A stretch of 56,880 nt of DNA from contig JADKFA010000022.1 of the NCBI GenBank assembly GCA_016717725.1, positions 1 through 56,880 of the forward strand. Direction: 5' to 3'. A model generated the notes under the pieces. That model had not been told where the DNA came from and did not search any database. It worked only from the letters and a program-made list of their open reading frames with translations. This DNA comes from Bacteroidota bacterium. GTDB taxonomy: Bacteria > Bacteroidota > Bacteroidia > AKYH767-A > OLB10. How positions within the stretch are numbered: position 1 is the first letter of the stretch; every line of letters begins with the position of its first letter. The position numbers were made by a program, and so were the translations under genes. Positions 35,157-45,081 of the stretch are shown in pieces.

Positions 35157-36341
35157 TTAGATTGATGTGGATACCTTTCTTTCAGATCGCTCCCAAATGG
35201 ATGATTGTTTGCCTTTCGAGAAACGCAGAAACCCTGCAATGGCCGCATAATTCATCATAGTGAAGTAATAGGGTATAAAGAAAGCCTTTATTTTCACTTC
35301 TTTCTTTTCGAGATAAAAGCCAATCCATGCTAGCAAATAAAAAGTTATATGTGCATACAAGATTGTAAGGTAGGTCGGATTTTGGGCTGCTAAATATATA
35401 TTCATTGGTAGGAGGCAGAGTAAAAAGAGTGGAGCCAATGTCCATCTCAATACTCTATGGGATACATACTGGAATGTGAGAATGGGATGATTGAAGAAAT
35501 TGAATAAACTTCCCAATCTGCTCATGGCTTGCCACCCTCCAGCACAAATTCTAATTTTTCTTTTTAATTCTTCATGACTATTGGCTGATGCTGTCTCAGT
35601 AGCTGTTGCCGTTGGGTCGTACATTACTCGATAACCCGCTTGAGTAATTCTTAATGATAGAACAAAATCATCAAGTATAGTGTCTTCTTCTAATGGACGG
35701 AATAAATGTTTACGAAAGGAAAATAATTCACCAGCAGCACCTACAACAGTGTGTAAACGTGCGTCAAATCTTTTTAGCATGGATTCGTATTTCCAATAAA
35801 ATCCCTCACCTGCTCCTGCTGCATTTTCTTTTTCAGCCTGGCTGATCCTTTTCTCTCCACTCACTGCACCAATTTCTGGATTAATATAATGACGAACCAT
35901 ATTTTTGATGGTGTTGGATGGGAGTATCGTATTCGCATCAGAGAAAATGATGATCTCACCTTCCGCTTGGGCTACTGATCTGTTTTCTGCAGCTGATTTT
36001 CCTCTTCTAATTGGGTCATGTAAAACTTCGATGTTAGCGTATTTTTCCAATTTGATTTGTGATCCATCTGAACTTCCATCGGTAATAAATAAAATTTGAA
36101 GTTTTTCTGTTGGATAATCTAATTGCAAGGTATTTTGAACTTTGCTTTCTAAAATATCAATTTCATTATAGCAAGGTACAATGAATGTTACGGTAGGTTC
36201 AAAATGTGGATTTATGATGGTATAATTCTTTGTTATGAATTCTTTTATTTTGACAATTCCAACTAAAAGAATTCCATACCCAAAATAAGCGTAGAAGATA
36301 ACAATGATAAATGTCCAGAATAGTATTTCAAGTAGGTTCAT
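35157..36341 (-). CDS. membrane-bound GT2 glycosyltransferase
   Basis: From the ATG at 36341 the protein is about 394 residues. An N-terminal span (ILFWTFIIVIFYAYFGYGIL) precedes a GT-A domain with FIVPCYNEIDILESKVQNTL, ITDGSSDGSQIKLE, IIFSDANTILPSNTIKNM, EDTILDDFVLSLRITQAGY and the RICAGGWQAM motif of processive-type enzymes. Three C-terminal spans follow. The enzyme probably lengthens or builds a surface polysaccharide. The start is chosen because ATGA overlaps the stop of the acyltransferase; the frame is open 45 nt further upstream. Confidence 0.85.
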   Translation of the reverse strand: MNLLEILFWTFIIVIFYAYFGYGILLVGIVKIKEFITKNYTIINPHFEPTVTFIVPCYNEIDILESKVQNTLQLDYPTEKLQILFITDGSSDGSQIKLEKYANIEVLHDPIRRGKSAAENRSVAQAEGEIIIFSDANTILPSNTIKNMVRHYINPEIGAVSGEKRISQAEKENAAGAGEGFYWKYESMLKRFDARLHTVVGAAGELFSFRKHLFRPLEEDTILDDFVLSLRITQAGYRVMYDPTATATETASANSHEELKRKIRICAGGWQAMSRLGSLFNFFNHPILTFQYVSHRVLRWTLAPLFLLCLLPMNIYLAAQNPTYLTILYAHITFYLLAWIGFYLEKKEVKIKAFFIPYYFTMMNYAAIAGFLRFSKGKQSSIWERSERKVSTSI

Positions 36342-36979
36342 GCGGCTTCTTTTATAAGTGTTTGTTGTGGTAAAGGCTTTTCCCAAATGCCTGTTATTTC
36401 ATTGTATTGTTTAAGTATACGTGCAGGATTACCCGCAACAATAGTATTATCGGGGACACTTTTTGTAACCACACTTCCTGCAGCAACGATTGCATGCTTT
36501 CCAATACTTACACCAGCTGTGATAACAGCATTAGCACCAATCCAGCTATCATTTCCAATAGTGATTTGCGCAGTCGTGCAAGGTTGCAATCGAATAGGGG
36601 TGTTTATATCTTCATATCCATGATTCAATCCTGACATCACAACATTTTGAGCAATGATGACATGATTTCCAATGGTGATAGGTCCAATAAGTACATTGCT
36701 AATCCCTACTCGTGTATTGTCCCCAATATGTACAGCACCCATTCCATTGTTTACTACGGAAAAATCTTCGATTGTCGAGTTTTTTCCTAGTGAAAAATCA
36801 TTGAATGGAAGAACATCCATTCTCGTTTTCCAACAAATGCTAGATCCCTTTCCTTTTTTGTGTTTTAATGGGTTTACAAATAGTTTAACCCACAACCTCG
36901 GCCGTGCTTGATTTTTAGGCATGAGTAAGTAAAGAATCAGCTTCTTTAATGCTTGATTTTTCTTGATGGATTCAATCAT
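36338..36979 (-). CDS. hexapeptide-repeat O-acyltransferase (WcaF/DapH-like)
   Basis: The 213-residue protein contains left-handed beta-helix repeats from about residue 75: VHIGDNTRVGISNVLIGPIT, IGNHVIIAQNVVMSGLNHGY, then ITIGNDSWIGANAVITAGVS and IGKHAIVAAGSVVTKSVPDN. The NHGY and W-IG residues match the acetyl-CoA-dependent WcaF/Vat group. It would add an acetyl or similar group to a glycan, perhaps the product of the GT2 whose start it overlaps by 4 bp. Confidence 0.85.
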   Translation of the reverse strand: MIESIKKNQALKKLILYLLMPKNQARPRLWVKLFVNPLKHKKGKGSSICWKTRMDVLPFNDFSLGKNSTIEDFSVVNNGMGAVHIGDNTRVGISNVLIGPITIGNHVIIAQNVVMSGLNHGYEDINTPIRLQPCTTAQITIGNDSWIGANAVITAGVSIGKHAIVAAGSVVTKSVPDNTIVAGNPARILKQYNEITGIWEKPLPQQTLIKEAA

Positions 36980-37094
36980 GTTTTGATAAGCTAAGACATG
37001 ATTTTACGTGGTTTTTTTAAAAAAGTTCAATTCTACTTATAAATAGTATGAATTATTTGTAACTGATGTAGATCCGTTAACGTAGAAACAACAT

Positions 37095-38309
37095 ATGATA
37101 ACCGGACAAGATATTGTTGTCGTAGGGCTTCAGCCTTGGGACATTAGCATTGGAAGTAATTGTAAAAACATTGCAACTGAACTCGCAAAGCATAACCGAG
37201 TATTGTATATTAATCCTTCCTTGGATAGAAGTACATTTATTAAAGGGAGGAATGATGAGAAAGTTCAATTTAGAGTAGATGTGATGAAAGGGCGTAAGGA
37301 TGGATTGGTTAGAATTTCAGAGAATCTTTGGTGCCTTTACCCAAAACAAATGATTGAATCGATTAATTGGATTCAATTTAAAGGAATTCATGATATTTTA
37401 AACAAACGAAATAATAGAAAAGTAGCTAGTGATATTCGTGGAGCAATGAATAGAATTGGGATGCGTCGTATTACTTTGTTTAATGATCAAAACATGGTTC
37501 GTTGTTTTTATATGAAGGAGTTCTTAAATCCAGATGTATTTATTTATTACATAAGAGATAATTTAAGTACCATTCCCTATTTTCAAAAACATGCTATGCA
37601 AATGGAGGAGCAATTGATTCGACAAGCTGATGTGGTGGTAACGAATTCAGAGTTCTTGGCTAATTATGCACGTGCTTTTAATCCAAATGCGAAAATGGTT
37701 GGACAAGGTTGTGATTTTTCTATGTATTGTGAACCGGTTAATATTGATACAGCGGTAGAACTAAAGTCAATTAAAGGACCTATAATAGGATATACTGGAT
37801 TTTTAACGGCTGTTCGACTTGATATTGAATTGTTGGAGAACTTAGCACGAAGAAATCAACAATGGAGTATAGTGCTCGTAGGACCAGAGGACGACTCATT
37901 TAAAAATAGTGAATTGCATCAAATGCCTAATGTACACTTCTTAGGAAATAAAACCCCTGACTCCTTACCAACCTATATTAAAGGCTTTGATGTTGCTATT
38001 AATCCACAAGCGATGAATGAAGTGACGATGGGGAATTATCCAAGAAAAATTGATGAATATTTAGCTGTTGGAAAACCCGTTGTTGCAACGCATACACCAT
38101 TTATGGATTACTTCAAAGAATATACCTATTTGGCGAAAAATTTGGAAGACTATGAACAAAAGATTGCAAAAGCAATCGCCGAAAATGATACTGAAAAGGA
38201 AATTGCCAGAAGAAATTATGCATTAACTCATACTTGGGAAGAAAATGTAAAGGCAATTTCGGAATTGATAGAACCCTTCTTGTTAACAAACGTACAAAAA
38301 CAAAGTTGA
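37095..38309 (+). CDS. GT4-like glycosyltransferase (TuaH/EpsF-like)
   Basis: The 404-residue GT-B protein starts IVVVGLQPWDISIGSNCKNI, a nucleotide-sugar loop seen in the teichuronic-acid TuaH-like group. The second domain starts GPIIGYTGFLTAVRLDIELL and contains WSIVLVGPEDDSFKNSEL and YPRKIDEYLAVGKPVVAT, whose glutamate corresponds to the donor-sugar E of GT4. No membrane span is present. It is divergent from the acyltransferase-GT2 pair and followed 12 bp later by a methyltransferase, making a two-gene operon. Confidence 0.8.
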   Translation: MITGQDIVVVGLQPWDISIGSNCKNIATELAKHNRVLYINPSLDRSTFIKGRNDEKVQFRVDVMKGRKDGLVRISENLWCLYPKQMIESINWIQFKGIHDILNKRNNRKVASDIRGAMNRIGMRRITLFNDQNMVRCFYMKEFLNPDVFIYYIRDNLSTIPYFQKHAMQMEEQLIRQADVVVTNSEFLANYARAFNPNAKMVGQGCDFSMYCEPVNIDTAVELKSIKGPIIGYTGFLTAVRLDIELLENLARRNQQWSIVLVGPEDDSFKNSELHQMPNVHFLGNKTPDSLPTYIKGFDVAINPQAMNEVTMGNYPRKIDEYLAVGKPVVATHTPFMDYFKEYTYLAKNLEDYEQKIAKAIAENDTEKEIARRNYALTHTWEENVKAISELIEPFLLTNVQKQS

Positions 38310-38320
38310 ACACATACATT

Positions 38321-39091
38321 ATGAAAAAAACTCAAATTAACATTGGCCGGTACACTGAATTCACAGAAACCGTTGACATCAAAAGATTAAATTTTATTGC
38401 TGATATTATTCAAACGTATTGTGTTCCTGGAGCGCGTATTTTGGATGTAGGATGTGGTAATGGAAATATTGCAAAAGGAATTGGTAGCTTAGGCTATGAG
38501 GTGCTTGGAATTGATTTTAGCGAAAATGCTATTCGTTATGCAAATTCTAAAAACACACTTCCGAATGTGAAATTTCAAGTTTGCAGCGCTGAAGAAGTAA
38601 CAGATGGCGCTCAATTCGATGCAGTAATTTGCAGTGAAGTATTGGAGCATTTACATGAGCCATCTACTTTGATGACAACCTTGGCTAAGATTCTTCGTCC
38701 AAATGCAATTTTTATTGCTACTGTTCCAAATGGAATGGGTCCGCGAGAATTATTGGTAACACGTCCTGTTCAACAAATGACGAATTCCTGGATGGGAAAT
38801 GTAATTAATACCTCTAAGAAGATGATGGGATATAGTAATAGTACCGTTCAAAGTCAATCAGAAGATTTGACACACGTTCAGTTCTTTACTAAGAATGCCA
38901 TTACTCAATTGATCTCAAGTCATGGTTTTGATTTACTTCAGTTTAAACATTCGAACTTTATTGAAAAGGTATTTCCCTATTCAATGCTAACTCGAAAAAT
39001 AAAGGCTCTTTCAATGCTAGATAATAAAATGGTGGATTTTTTACCGTCACAATTAGCAAGCGGATTCAATACCGCATGGAGAAAAATTTAA
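38321..39091 (+). CDS. class I SAM-dependent methyltransferase
   Basis: The ATG at 38321 gives 256 residues beginning MKKTQINIGRYTEF. The SAM-binding motif is RILDVGCGNGNIAKGIGSLG, followed by VLGIDFSENAIRYANSK (acidic ribose-binding Asp) and FDAVICSEVLEHLHEPSTLM, as in UbiG/Methyltransf_11 enzymes that act on small molecules. The position behind a glycosyltransferase suggests that it methylates a sugar or a polysaccharide end. The frame is open upstream, overlapping the previous gene, but the later ATG fits the spacing. A terminator follows. Confidence 0.85.
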   Translation: MKKTQINIGRYTEFTETVDIKRLNFIADIIQTYCVPGARILDVGCGNGNIAKGIGSLGYEVLGIDFSENAIRYANSKNTLPNVKFQVCSAEEVTDGAQFDAVICSEVLEHLHEPSTLMTTLAKILRPNAIFIATVPNGMGPRELLVTRPVQQMTNSWMGNVINTSKKMMGYSNSTVQSQSEDLTHVQFFTKNAITQLISSHGFDLLQFKHSNFIEKVFPYSMLTRKIKALSMLDNKMVDFLPSQLASGFNTAWRKI

Positions 39092-39110
39092 AAAATACTA
39101 TTTAATGAAA

Positions 39111-39150
39111 GCGGTCAGTTTGAATTTTCAAACTGACCGCCTTTATTTTG
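39111..39150. terminator. bidirectional terminator between convergent operons
   Basis: GCGGTCAGTTTGAA (39111-39124) is exactly complementary to TTCAAACTGACCGC (39127-39140), followed by CTTTATTTTG; the base of the other side is A-rich (AATGAAA). It separates the plus-strand methyltransferase from the minus-strand polysaccharide operon. Confidence 0.8.
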
Positions 39151-39169
39151 TATTAAGATTAGACTAGTT

Positions 39170-40375
39170 TTAGGAAGCTCTTCGATGCTTTTCCGATGAA
39201 AAATGGTTGGTGTCTTGGCTTTCTGAGACGACTGACAAATTAGCATGTAAAGTTTGTCTGTATAAACTGATTAATTTTTTTGTGGATGACGACCAACTAA
39301 AATCCTTACAGCGCAACAATCCTTTTTGAATGAGCTGATGCCTTAAGTGTTCATTAAATTCCATCTCTTCTAAACCATCAGCAATAGAGGCTGGATCATA
39401 TGGATCAACAAAAAGTGCAGCGTCCTTTGCTATTTCGGGCATGCAAGAGCATGTTGAAGTAATCACAGGTGTTCCACAAGACATAGCTTCAATGAGGGGC
39501 ATACCAAAACTTTCTCGTAGCGAAGGATATAAAAATGCAAAAGCTCGAGTGTAAAGATCGGGCATATCTTCATGATTGATGTAATTCGTTAAAATTAAAT
39601 AGTCCTCAAGACCATTCAAATTATTTTGTCTGATTATTTTTTGTACCTCAGATCTTTTTAAATCAGTCAGTACAATTTTTCTTTTCAGTTTCCCTTTAGT
39701 TAGTAACAGATGAAAAGCGATAAGTGTATTTTTAGTATTTTTCTTGGGGTCGGTATTCCCATGTAAAAGAAAATAGGAATCATTCGGCAAACCATATTTT
39801 AATTTGCTTGCTAATGTACTTTGTTCTGGTTTAGCAGTGAAATTGCTTGAACAGGCATTGTAAATTACTGAAATCCTATTTTTAAAGCCTGGAAGAGCTT
39901 TAGTGATTTCTTTTTTTTCTGTTTCAGAAACTGTAAAGATAGTAGATGCTCTAGGAAGTACTAGAGGCACAATTAATCTTCGGTAAGCATTCCCAATGCG
40001 TTGGAAAATGGAACCACCTTTCAAATTAACATTCTTCCGAAGGTAGATGATGTCATGTAAGGTAATGATTCATTTGCAATGAACAAAAAAGGGAGAAGTG
40101 TTTCCCGTAGAATGTAAAATATCTAAGTTGTACTTGATAGCAAGAAATGGAAGTAGAAATTGTTCAGCAAGCGGACTTGGAATGCGAGGGATCTTTATTA
40201 TTTTTACATTCTCAGTTCCTTCAAGTACAAAGTTGTCCACGTCTTTGAAACAAAAAACAAAGTAAATGTTCTCCCTGTCAAGGTACTGAATACGCTTGAT
40301 TTGTTCAAGCGCCACAATATCGATCCCGTGCTTGTTTTTCCTAAATATTTTAAACGCCTCAATCCCTATCCTCAT
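39170..40375 (-). pseudogene. GT4 glycosyltransferase interrupted by one in-frame TGA
   Basis: A single reading frame of 401 codons is broken only at 40070-40072 by TGA, with no change of frame. Before it: IGIEAFKIFRKNKHGIDIVA and PFFVHCK; after it: IITLHDIIYLRKNVNLKGGS, then IFTVSETEKKEITK, FLLHGNTDPKKNTKNTLIAF-like text, AFLYPSLRESFGMPLIEAMS and CGTPVITSTCSCMPEIA. The last is the EAMxxGxPVI donor motif of GT4. CGA to TGA would be a one-base change. It is the last gene of the Wzx/Wzy operon, 10 bp behind another GT4. It could be a fresh null allele, a base error, or a readthrough site. Confidence 0.8.
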
Positions 40376-40385
40376 GCTTATATTT

Positions 40386-41525
40386 TTATGCAGCCATTTG
40401 CATTCTTAGGAGAAGTGAATGATACAATTCTTCGTTGTTTTGAATCATCATCTTCAAGTCAAATCTCTCTTCTACTGTTTTGCGTGCTGCTTTACCAAAT
40501 CGATTTCTTAAGTCTTTATCTTGATGAAGTTTTAATATTGCTTCAGCAAGTGCCTGATGATCTTTGCAGGGAACTAATATTCCATTTTCTCCACTTACAA
40601 TGGCTTCTTTTGAACCATCTACAGGTGTTGCAATTACAGCTTTACTCATTGCCATGGCTTCAAGCATTCCTATTGGTAAGCCTTCCCAAAGTGATGGTAA
40701 TGTGTAAATGTCAAATGAATTTAATACTTCTGGAATATCTGTTCGGAAAGGGTGGAAGGTAACCATGTCACTTACACCTAACTTTGCAGCTAAATCAATG
40801 CTCTGCTGTTTTAGGTCTCCATCTCCAATGAAAAGGAATTGAATATCGCGTGTAACTTTGGCAACTTCTGCAATTGCCTTTACTAATGTGAATGGATCTT
40901 TTTGTATCGTCATACGAACTAAAAATCCTACCACTGTCTTTCCATTTTGAATTCCCAGTTCACTTCGAATATCTATAAGTGGTCGTTTTGCATTGAAACG
41001 TTCTAAGTCTATTCCATAATTTATGACCTGACTGCGTTTCATTTTAAAACGCTCTAAGCCATCCCTTTGATTTGAGTTGGAAACACTGATCGTACGATCC
41101 ACTTGATTGGTTAAATATTTTTCTGATATTTCACGTGTTCTTCTCATTGGAAAACTTTGATCTTGATGAAAACTCCATCCATGCACAGTGTAGGCAACTG
41201 GTATTCCCAACGATTTAGCTGGGAAAATAGTGTTGCTTAAGGCACGTGTTCCATGCGCATGTAAAATATCTATTTTTTCATCAACTAAAATCTTCTTTAC
41301 CGCCTTGTAGGTTGAAATATTAAATGGTTTTAATGTTTCGATTACGTAGGTCTTGATACCGAGTTTTATGAATTGATCAACCATCGGTCCATGTGTAAAT
41401 GAAAGTACAATTGGCTCTAAAATCTCTTTGTTTAATCCCTTTACTAAGTCGAGGACATGGGATTCACCACCTCCAATTTGTCCTTGGCGAATTGTTTCTA
41501 AAATTTTAATCTTTTGGAATGTCAT
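40386..41525 (-). CDS. GT4 family glycosyltransferase
   Basis: The 379 residues contain LETIRQGQIGGGESHVLDLV (donor loop of the N-terminal Rossmann domain), DILHAHGTRALSNTIFPAKS and AYTVHGWSFHQDQSFPMRRT, then VVGFLVRMTIQKDPFTLVKA and LFIGDGDLKQQSIDLAA opening the second domain. TLPSLWEGLPIGMLEAMAMS with KAVIATPVDGSKEA is the ExFG/EAM region for the sugar. It is soluble and acts on the cytoplasmic face to build the repeat unit. The gene lies 12 bp from the preceding GT2. Confidence 0.9.
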   Translation of the reverse strand: MTFQKIKILETIRQGQIGGGESHVLDLVKGLNKEILEPIVLSFTHGPMVDQFIKLGIKTYVIETLKPFNISTYKAVKKILVDEKIDILHAHGTRALSNTIFPAKSLGIPVAYTVHGWSFHQDQSFPMRRTREISEKYLTNQVDRTISVSNSNQRDGLERFKMKRSQVINYGIDLERFNAKRPLIDIRSELGIQNGKTVVGFLVRMTIQKDPFTLVKAIAEVAKVTRDIQFLFIGDGDLKQQSIDLAAKLGVSDMVTFHPFRTDIPEVLNSFDIYTLPSLWEGLPIGMLEAMAMSKAVIATPVDGSKEAIVSGENGILVPCKDHQALAEAILKLHQDKDLRNRFGKAARKTVEERFDLKMMIQNNEELYHSLLLRMQMAA

Positions 41526-41537
41526 GTGAATATTTTA

Positions 41538-42722
41538 TTAGATAGTTGTTTTTTCGAAATGTGCAGTATGCGGGGTATGTATAAACTGTTTGTTTGCTCC
41601 TTTGATATTGAGCATGGCTTTGCACATCACCCAAACGGTTTTTGGTAAGCTGATAATGGCTTGTAACATATCCTTGTTCCAGTAATTTCTTGGAATAGCA
41701 ATTGCGTAGGCCAAAAAGTAGGTAAAGGCTAGAGCAATCCATAATGAAGGCCCTGGTTGGATCGATGGAATGATTAGATTTGTCAAAAACATAAAGAGTA
41801 AGGTTCCTAAAAGTATAACTTTTGGTACCAACGCATAATGCATTACTTTGTTTGCGTAGTCAATTCTTCCTCTTAAGAGGTTGTAAATTCCTCGCATCCA
41901 ATATTTTTTCAAATACACCATTTGTGCAGCAACCCATCGGGTTCTTTGGTTTACAAAAACTTCGGACTTCTGCACCTTTTCATCTAAAACAATGGCATCT
42001 TCTAAGTAAACTATTTGGTGGTTGTCATCAATTAATGTCATTTCTAGCTCCTTGTCAAATCCACCCACTGCATCAATTTCTGACATCACTTGCTTTAGAT
42101 ATAAATAGGAAAATGCCATTCCAGATCCAATTACAGAGGAAGAAAGTCCTACTGCAATTTGACCTTTTCTCATAATGTGATTATTCACTTCTTCAGAAAT
42201 AGCATCCAAGATTGCATAGCGCGTATTTTTATTTTTAGCCATGCGATGTCCTTGAATTGCATAGCATCCAGAAACCGCTGCTGCATTTACTCGATCTAAA
42301 AAGTCGATATGCATAATATTATCTGCATCTAGAATAACCGCTAAATCATATTGTGTTTTTATCTGGTTAAACGCAGCATTAATAGCTTTTGACTTAGTGC
42401 TTTTTTCAAAGGAAACAGGAAATAATTGAATTGGGAGTTTTTTTAGCTCTTGTAGTGTTTCATCTCTTAAAGAATCTGCTATAACAAATACATCATAACG
42501 ATGCGAAGGGTAATTTTGCAAAAGAGCATGTTTGGCTGTATTTAAAATCACTTCATCTTCTTTGTAAGCTGGCATGAATACAGCAATTTTCTTGAATTGA
42601 TTTTTATTGTCGTACTTTTTTATTCGGTAGAAATGACCAGCAATAGAAAAGAATAGCGAATAGAGTACTGTGACCATGCAAGTCACAAATAATAATAGTG
42701 CAATGAGATTAATAAGTGCCAT
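41538..42722 (-). CDS. membrane GT2 glycosyltransferase with QxxRW motif
   Basis: The 394-residue protein has one N-terminal span (LIALLLFVTCMVTVLYSLFF), a GT-A domain with VFMPAYKEDEVILNTA, YDVFVIADSLRDE, AVILDADNIMHIDFLDRVNA and IDDNHQIVYLEDAIVLDEKV, and the QRTRW motif in FVNQRTRWVAAQMVYLKKYW. Two or three C-terminal spans follow. QxxRW and the membrane layout are typical of processive enzymes such as cellulose, hyaluronan and poly-GlcNAc synthases, but here it sits in a Wzx/Wzy operon and may add only one residue. Confidence 0.85.
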   Translation of the reverse strand: MALINLIALLLFVTCMVTVLYSLFFSIAGHFYRIKKYDNKNQFKKIAVFMPAYKEDEVILNTAKHALLQNYPSHRYDVFVIADSLRDETLQELKKLPIQLFPVSFEKSTKSKAINAAFNQIKTQYDLAVILDADNIMHIDFLDRVNAAAVSGCYAIQGHRMAKNKNTRYAILDAISEEVNNHIMRKGQIAVGLSSSVIGSGMAFSYLYLKQVMSEIDAVGGFDKELEMTLIDDNHQIVYLEDAIVLDEKVQKSEVFVNQRTRWVAAQMVYLKKYWMRGIYNLLRGRIDYANKVMHYALVPKVILLGTLLFMFLTNLIIPSIQPGPSLWIALAFTYFLAYAIAIPRNYWNKDMLQAIISLPKTVWVMCKAMLNIKGANKQFIHTPHTAHFEKTTI

Positions 42723-42728
42723 TCGCTT

Positions 42729-43643
42729 TTAAATTAAGGATTCATTTTTATGGATGTCTTTTGCAGTAATATTCCAAAGTATTCCTTTCCAAAATGCTTT
42801 TAACATGTCAATTTTGCCATGTATTACGTATTGAATGGAATTTTTAGGAATGGAAACGAGTGTGAAGAAGATAATGCTTATGAAGAGTTTTATGCCTTGA
42901 ACATTTCTGCGCTGAAATAATAATCTGTTCCGAGTAAGGTAGTAGGTTTTTAAGGTGCTTCCTTTTCCTGTCGACATTGATTCTTTGTGATAAACTACGG
43001 ATCCTGATTCATACCAAATAGAAAACCCTGCCTTTTTTATCCTTTCACAATAGTCCATCTCTTCGTAATATAAAAAGAATAGATCGGCCATAAGTCCAAC
43101 TTTTTCTACCACTTTTCTAGAAATCATCATTGCTGCTCCATGAGCTCTGCTGGTTTCATGTGATTGGTTGAATTGACCTATATCTTTTTGTCCAAAGCCA
43201 ATGGATGTTCCTCTGCCTGTATAGTGGTTGATGGGATTGAAACCAGCAAACTGAATGACGCCAGGACTATGATGAAAAATAATTTTGGGAGAGGCTACAC
43301 CGATGGTTGAATCATTTTCCATGAGTTCAATGATAGGCTCTAAAAATCCAGGGTCTACTTCTGTGTCGTTGTTTAACAATAAAAAGTAATCACCGGTAGC
43401 TACATGTAATCCTAAGTTATTTCCACCAGCAAATCCTAAGTTGGTTTCGCTACGGATGAATTTGATCCAAGGATGATTTTTTAGAATAGAACTAGGATCT
43501 TCTTTCGAGGCGTTATCAACAATAATGACTTCAATATTGGGATATGTAATTTGCTTCAGTGATTCTAAAAGTTCACATGTAACGGATGCTCCGTTATAAT
43601 TAATGCTAATTATGGATACTTTAGGATATATTACTGATTTCAT
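42729..43643 (-). CDS. GT2 glycosyltransferase (rhamnosyltransferase-like)
   Basis: The 304 residues begin KVSIISINYNGASVTCELLE and contain VIIVDNASKEDPSS, LLLNNDTEVDPGFLEPIIEL (metal-binding D-x-D type site) and HGAAMMISRKVVEKVGLMAD, FFLYYEEMDYCERIKKAG. This is the WcaA/RfbN class that includes rhamnosyltransferases. The C-terminal 60 residues include a hydrophobic stretch (KLFISIIFFTLVSIPKNS) that may lie on the membrane. The start overlaps the end of the polymerase gene by 23 bp. Confidence 0.88.
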   Translation of the reverse strand: MKSVIYPKVSIISINYNGASVTCELLESLKQITYPNIEVIIVDNASKEDPSSILKNHPWIKFIRSETNLGFAGGNNLGLHVATGDYFLLLNNDTEVDPGFLEPIIELMENDSTIGVASPKIIFHHSPGVIQFAGFNPINHYTGRGTSIGFGQKDIGQFNQSHETSRAHGAAMMISRKVVEKVGLMADLFFLYYEEMDYCERIKKAGFSIWYESGSVVYHKESMSTGKGSTLKTYYLTRNRLLFQRRNVQGIKLFISIIFFTLVSIPKNSIQYVIHGKIDMLKAFWKGILWNITAKDIHKNESLI

Positions 43644-45081
43644 CTTCTTGTTTTAACGAAGCTTTCTTTACAAAAGTTTCTCCAAGAAACATGAATACAA
43701 GTGAAAGGTAAATGACAGAACCTGTTGGGAATTGTCCAAAAATTTGATTTCCATAGCTGGCAAAGCAAACACCGAAAAAGCCACCATAAAGGGCGCCAAG
43801 TTTAAATTTTAATTCTGTGTCCTTCATTTTGAATAGGAAAATGAATCGATTCCCCAATAGAAAGAGTAACATGCTGAGGTAAACCGTTAAACCAATAATT
43901 CCACTTTCTGCCCATATTTTTACATACCAGCTATCGAGAGGTGTGGTTGCTAAGAACGAGCCCGGACTAAAGCGCTGTCCCCAGGATCCAGCCGATCCAA
44001 TACCACCTCCAATAGGTCGGGAGGCTAAATATACTTTTAATTTTTTTTGATTTTCTAAACGTGCCATGAGTGAAGCATCGTTAGGATCTAAAGCGGTACG
44101 CATCCTTCGAACCTGATCGTTGTTTTGTCCAATATTGGTAAACTTTAAAGCTCCAAAAGCGAGTACTCCTGCGATCAAACCAGGAATAATAATTTTCATA
44201 TTGTTACTCACTAAGAAGTAAATCGCAAATCCAGTGATAGCAACAAACAATGCACCTCGTGTTCCTGAAATAGCCATGCCGTATAAACTTAGGAGGCTAG
44301 TGAAAATGTAAAAATATTTTTTTCTTTTTGTCTTGCAGGGTCCCATAGCTAATACCCCTGCAACAACACCCGTATGGGCTTGCGCAGCTCCAAATTGTCC
44401 GGCATCAGAGTAAAATGAAAATACTCTTAGTTTTCCGAATAGAATATGGGTTGATTTTGCGCCTAAGTCGAGCCATAATTGTTCTGCTGCATCTACTCCA
44501 ATAACCATTTGTTTGATTCCCCAAAAAGTAGCGAACAGCGAAATTCCAAACCAAATACTAATGAATTTATCTAAGTCTTCTTCTCGATAGAGTAAAATAA
44601 ACGCTAACGGTACGGTAGCTACGAAATACAAGGAAACACCTCGAACAGCATAAAACCATGCTTCGAAGCTTCGTGCTTCAGGATTTACGATTTCAAAAAC
44701 AGTATAGGCAAACCAAATAAAAACAACCGTCATTAACGGACTTTTTACTCCTGGAGATTCAAGGTCTTCCTTCGTTCTGAAAAGTACACCCAGAGCTGTT
44801 AAAAGCAGAATAATATCTACCCCTAAACCAAAGGGCCCATCGATATAACGTGTGATTCCATTTGCAAAAAAGCAAAACACAAACATAGCCCACATACCAA
44901 ATCGTGGTTTAGCAATGATAAGGCCTACAAATCCAAGTGCAAAAGGTAAGGCCGCTAAGCCTATCATGGATACAATTCCCCCTTTACTAAAAGTGATTCC
45001 AAGTACAATGGCTAAAAGTGCCAGTACAATTACCTTCAGTATATCTTTTACTTTTACGCTATTAGGATGCGGAATTACCAA
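43621..45081 (-). CDS. O-antigen polymerase/ligase family membrane protein (Wzy-like)
   Basis: The 486-residue protein has about 11-12 hydrophobic spans, with a large loop holding RMRTALDPNDASLMARLENQ, RPIGGGIGSAGSWGQRFSPG and SWYVKIWAESGIIGLTVYLS. This layout, with arginines in the loop before a WAESGIIG motif, is typical of the Wzy_C/O-antigen ligase superfamily (PF04932). Next to a Wzx flippase, polymerase is the likelier role. The apparent start is a TTG inside the last codons of the flippase gene (20-bp overlap), and an exact start is uncertain. Confidence 0.8.
   Translation of the reverse strand: MVIPHPNSVKVKDILKVIVLALLAIVLGITFSKGGIVSMIGLAALPFALGFVGLIIAKPRFGMWAMFVFCFFANGITRYIDGPFGLGVDIILLLTALGVLFRTKEDLESPGVKSPLMTVVFIWFAYTVFEIVNPEARSFEAWFYAVRGVSLYFVATVPLAFILLYREEDLDKFISIWFGISLFATFWGIKQMVIGVDAAEQLWLDLGAKSTHILFGKLRVFSFYSDAGQFGAAQAHTGVVAGVLAMGPCKTKRKKYFYIFTSLLSLYGMAISGTRGALFVAITGFAIYFLVSNNMKIIIPGLIAGVLAFGALKFTNIGQNNDQVRRMRTALDPNDASLMARLENQKKLKVYLASRPIGGGIGSAGSWGQRFSPGSFLATTPLDSWYVKIWAESGIIGLTVYLSMLLFLLGNRFIFLFKMKDTELKFKLGALYGGFFGVCFASYGNQIFGQFPTGSVIYLSLVFMFLGETFVKKASLKQEDEISNIS

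Noticed and set aside
36387..36623. Long plus-strand frames over the acyltransferase and other minus-strand genes
   Set aside because: They mirror the repetitive codons of the real gene on the other strand and show no motif of their own.
40160..40762. 200-codon plus-strand frame across two GT4 genes
   Set aside because: It spans the junction of two clear minus-strand glycosyltransferases and is leucine-rich without a domain; a shadow.
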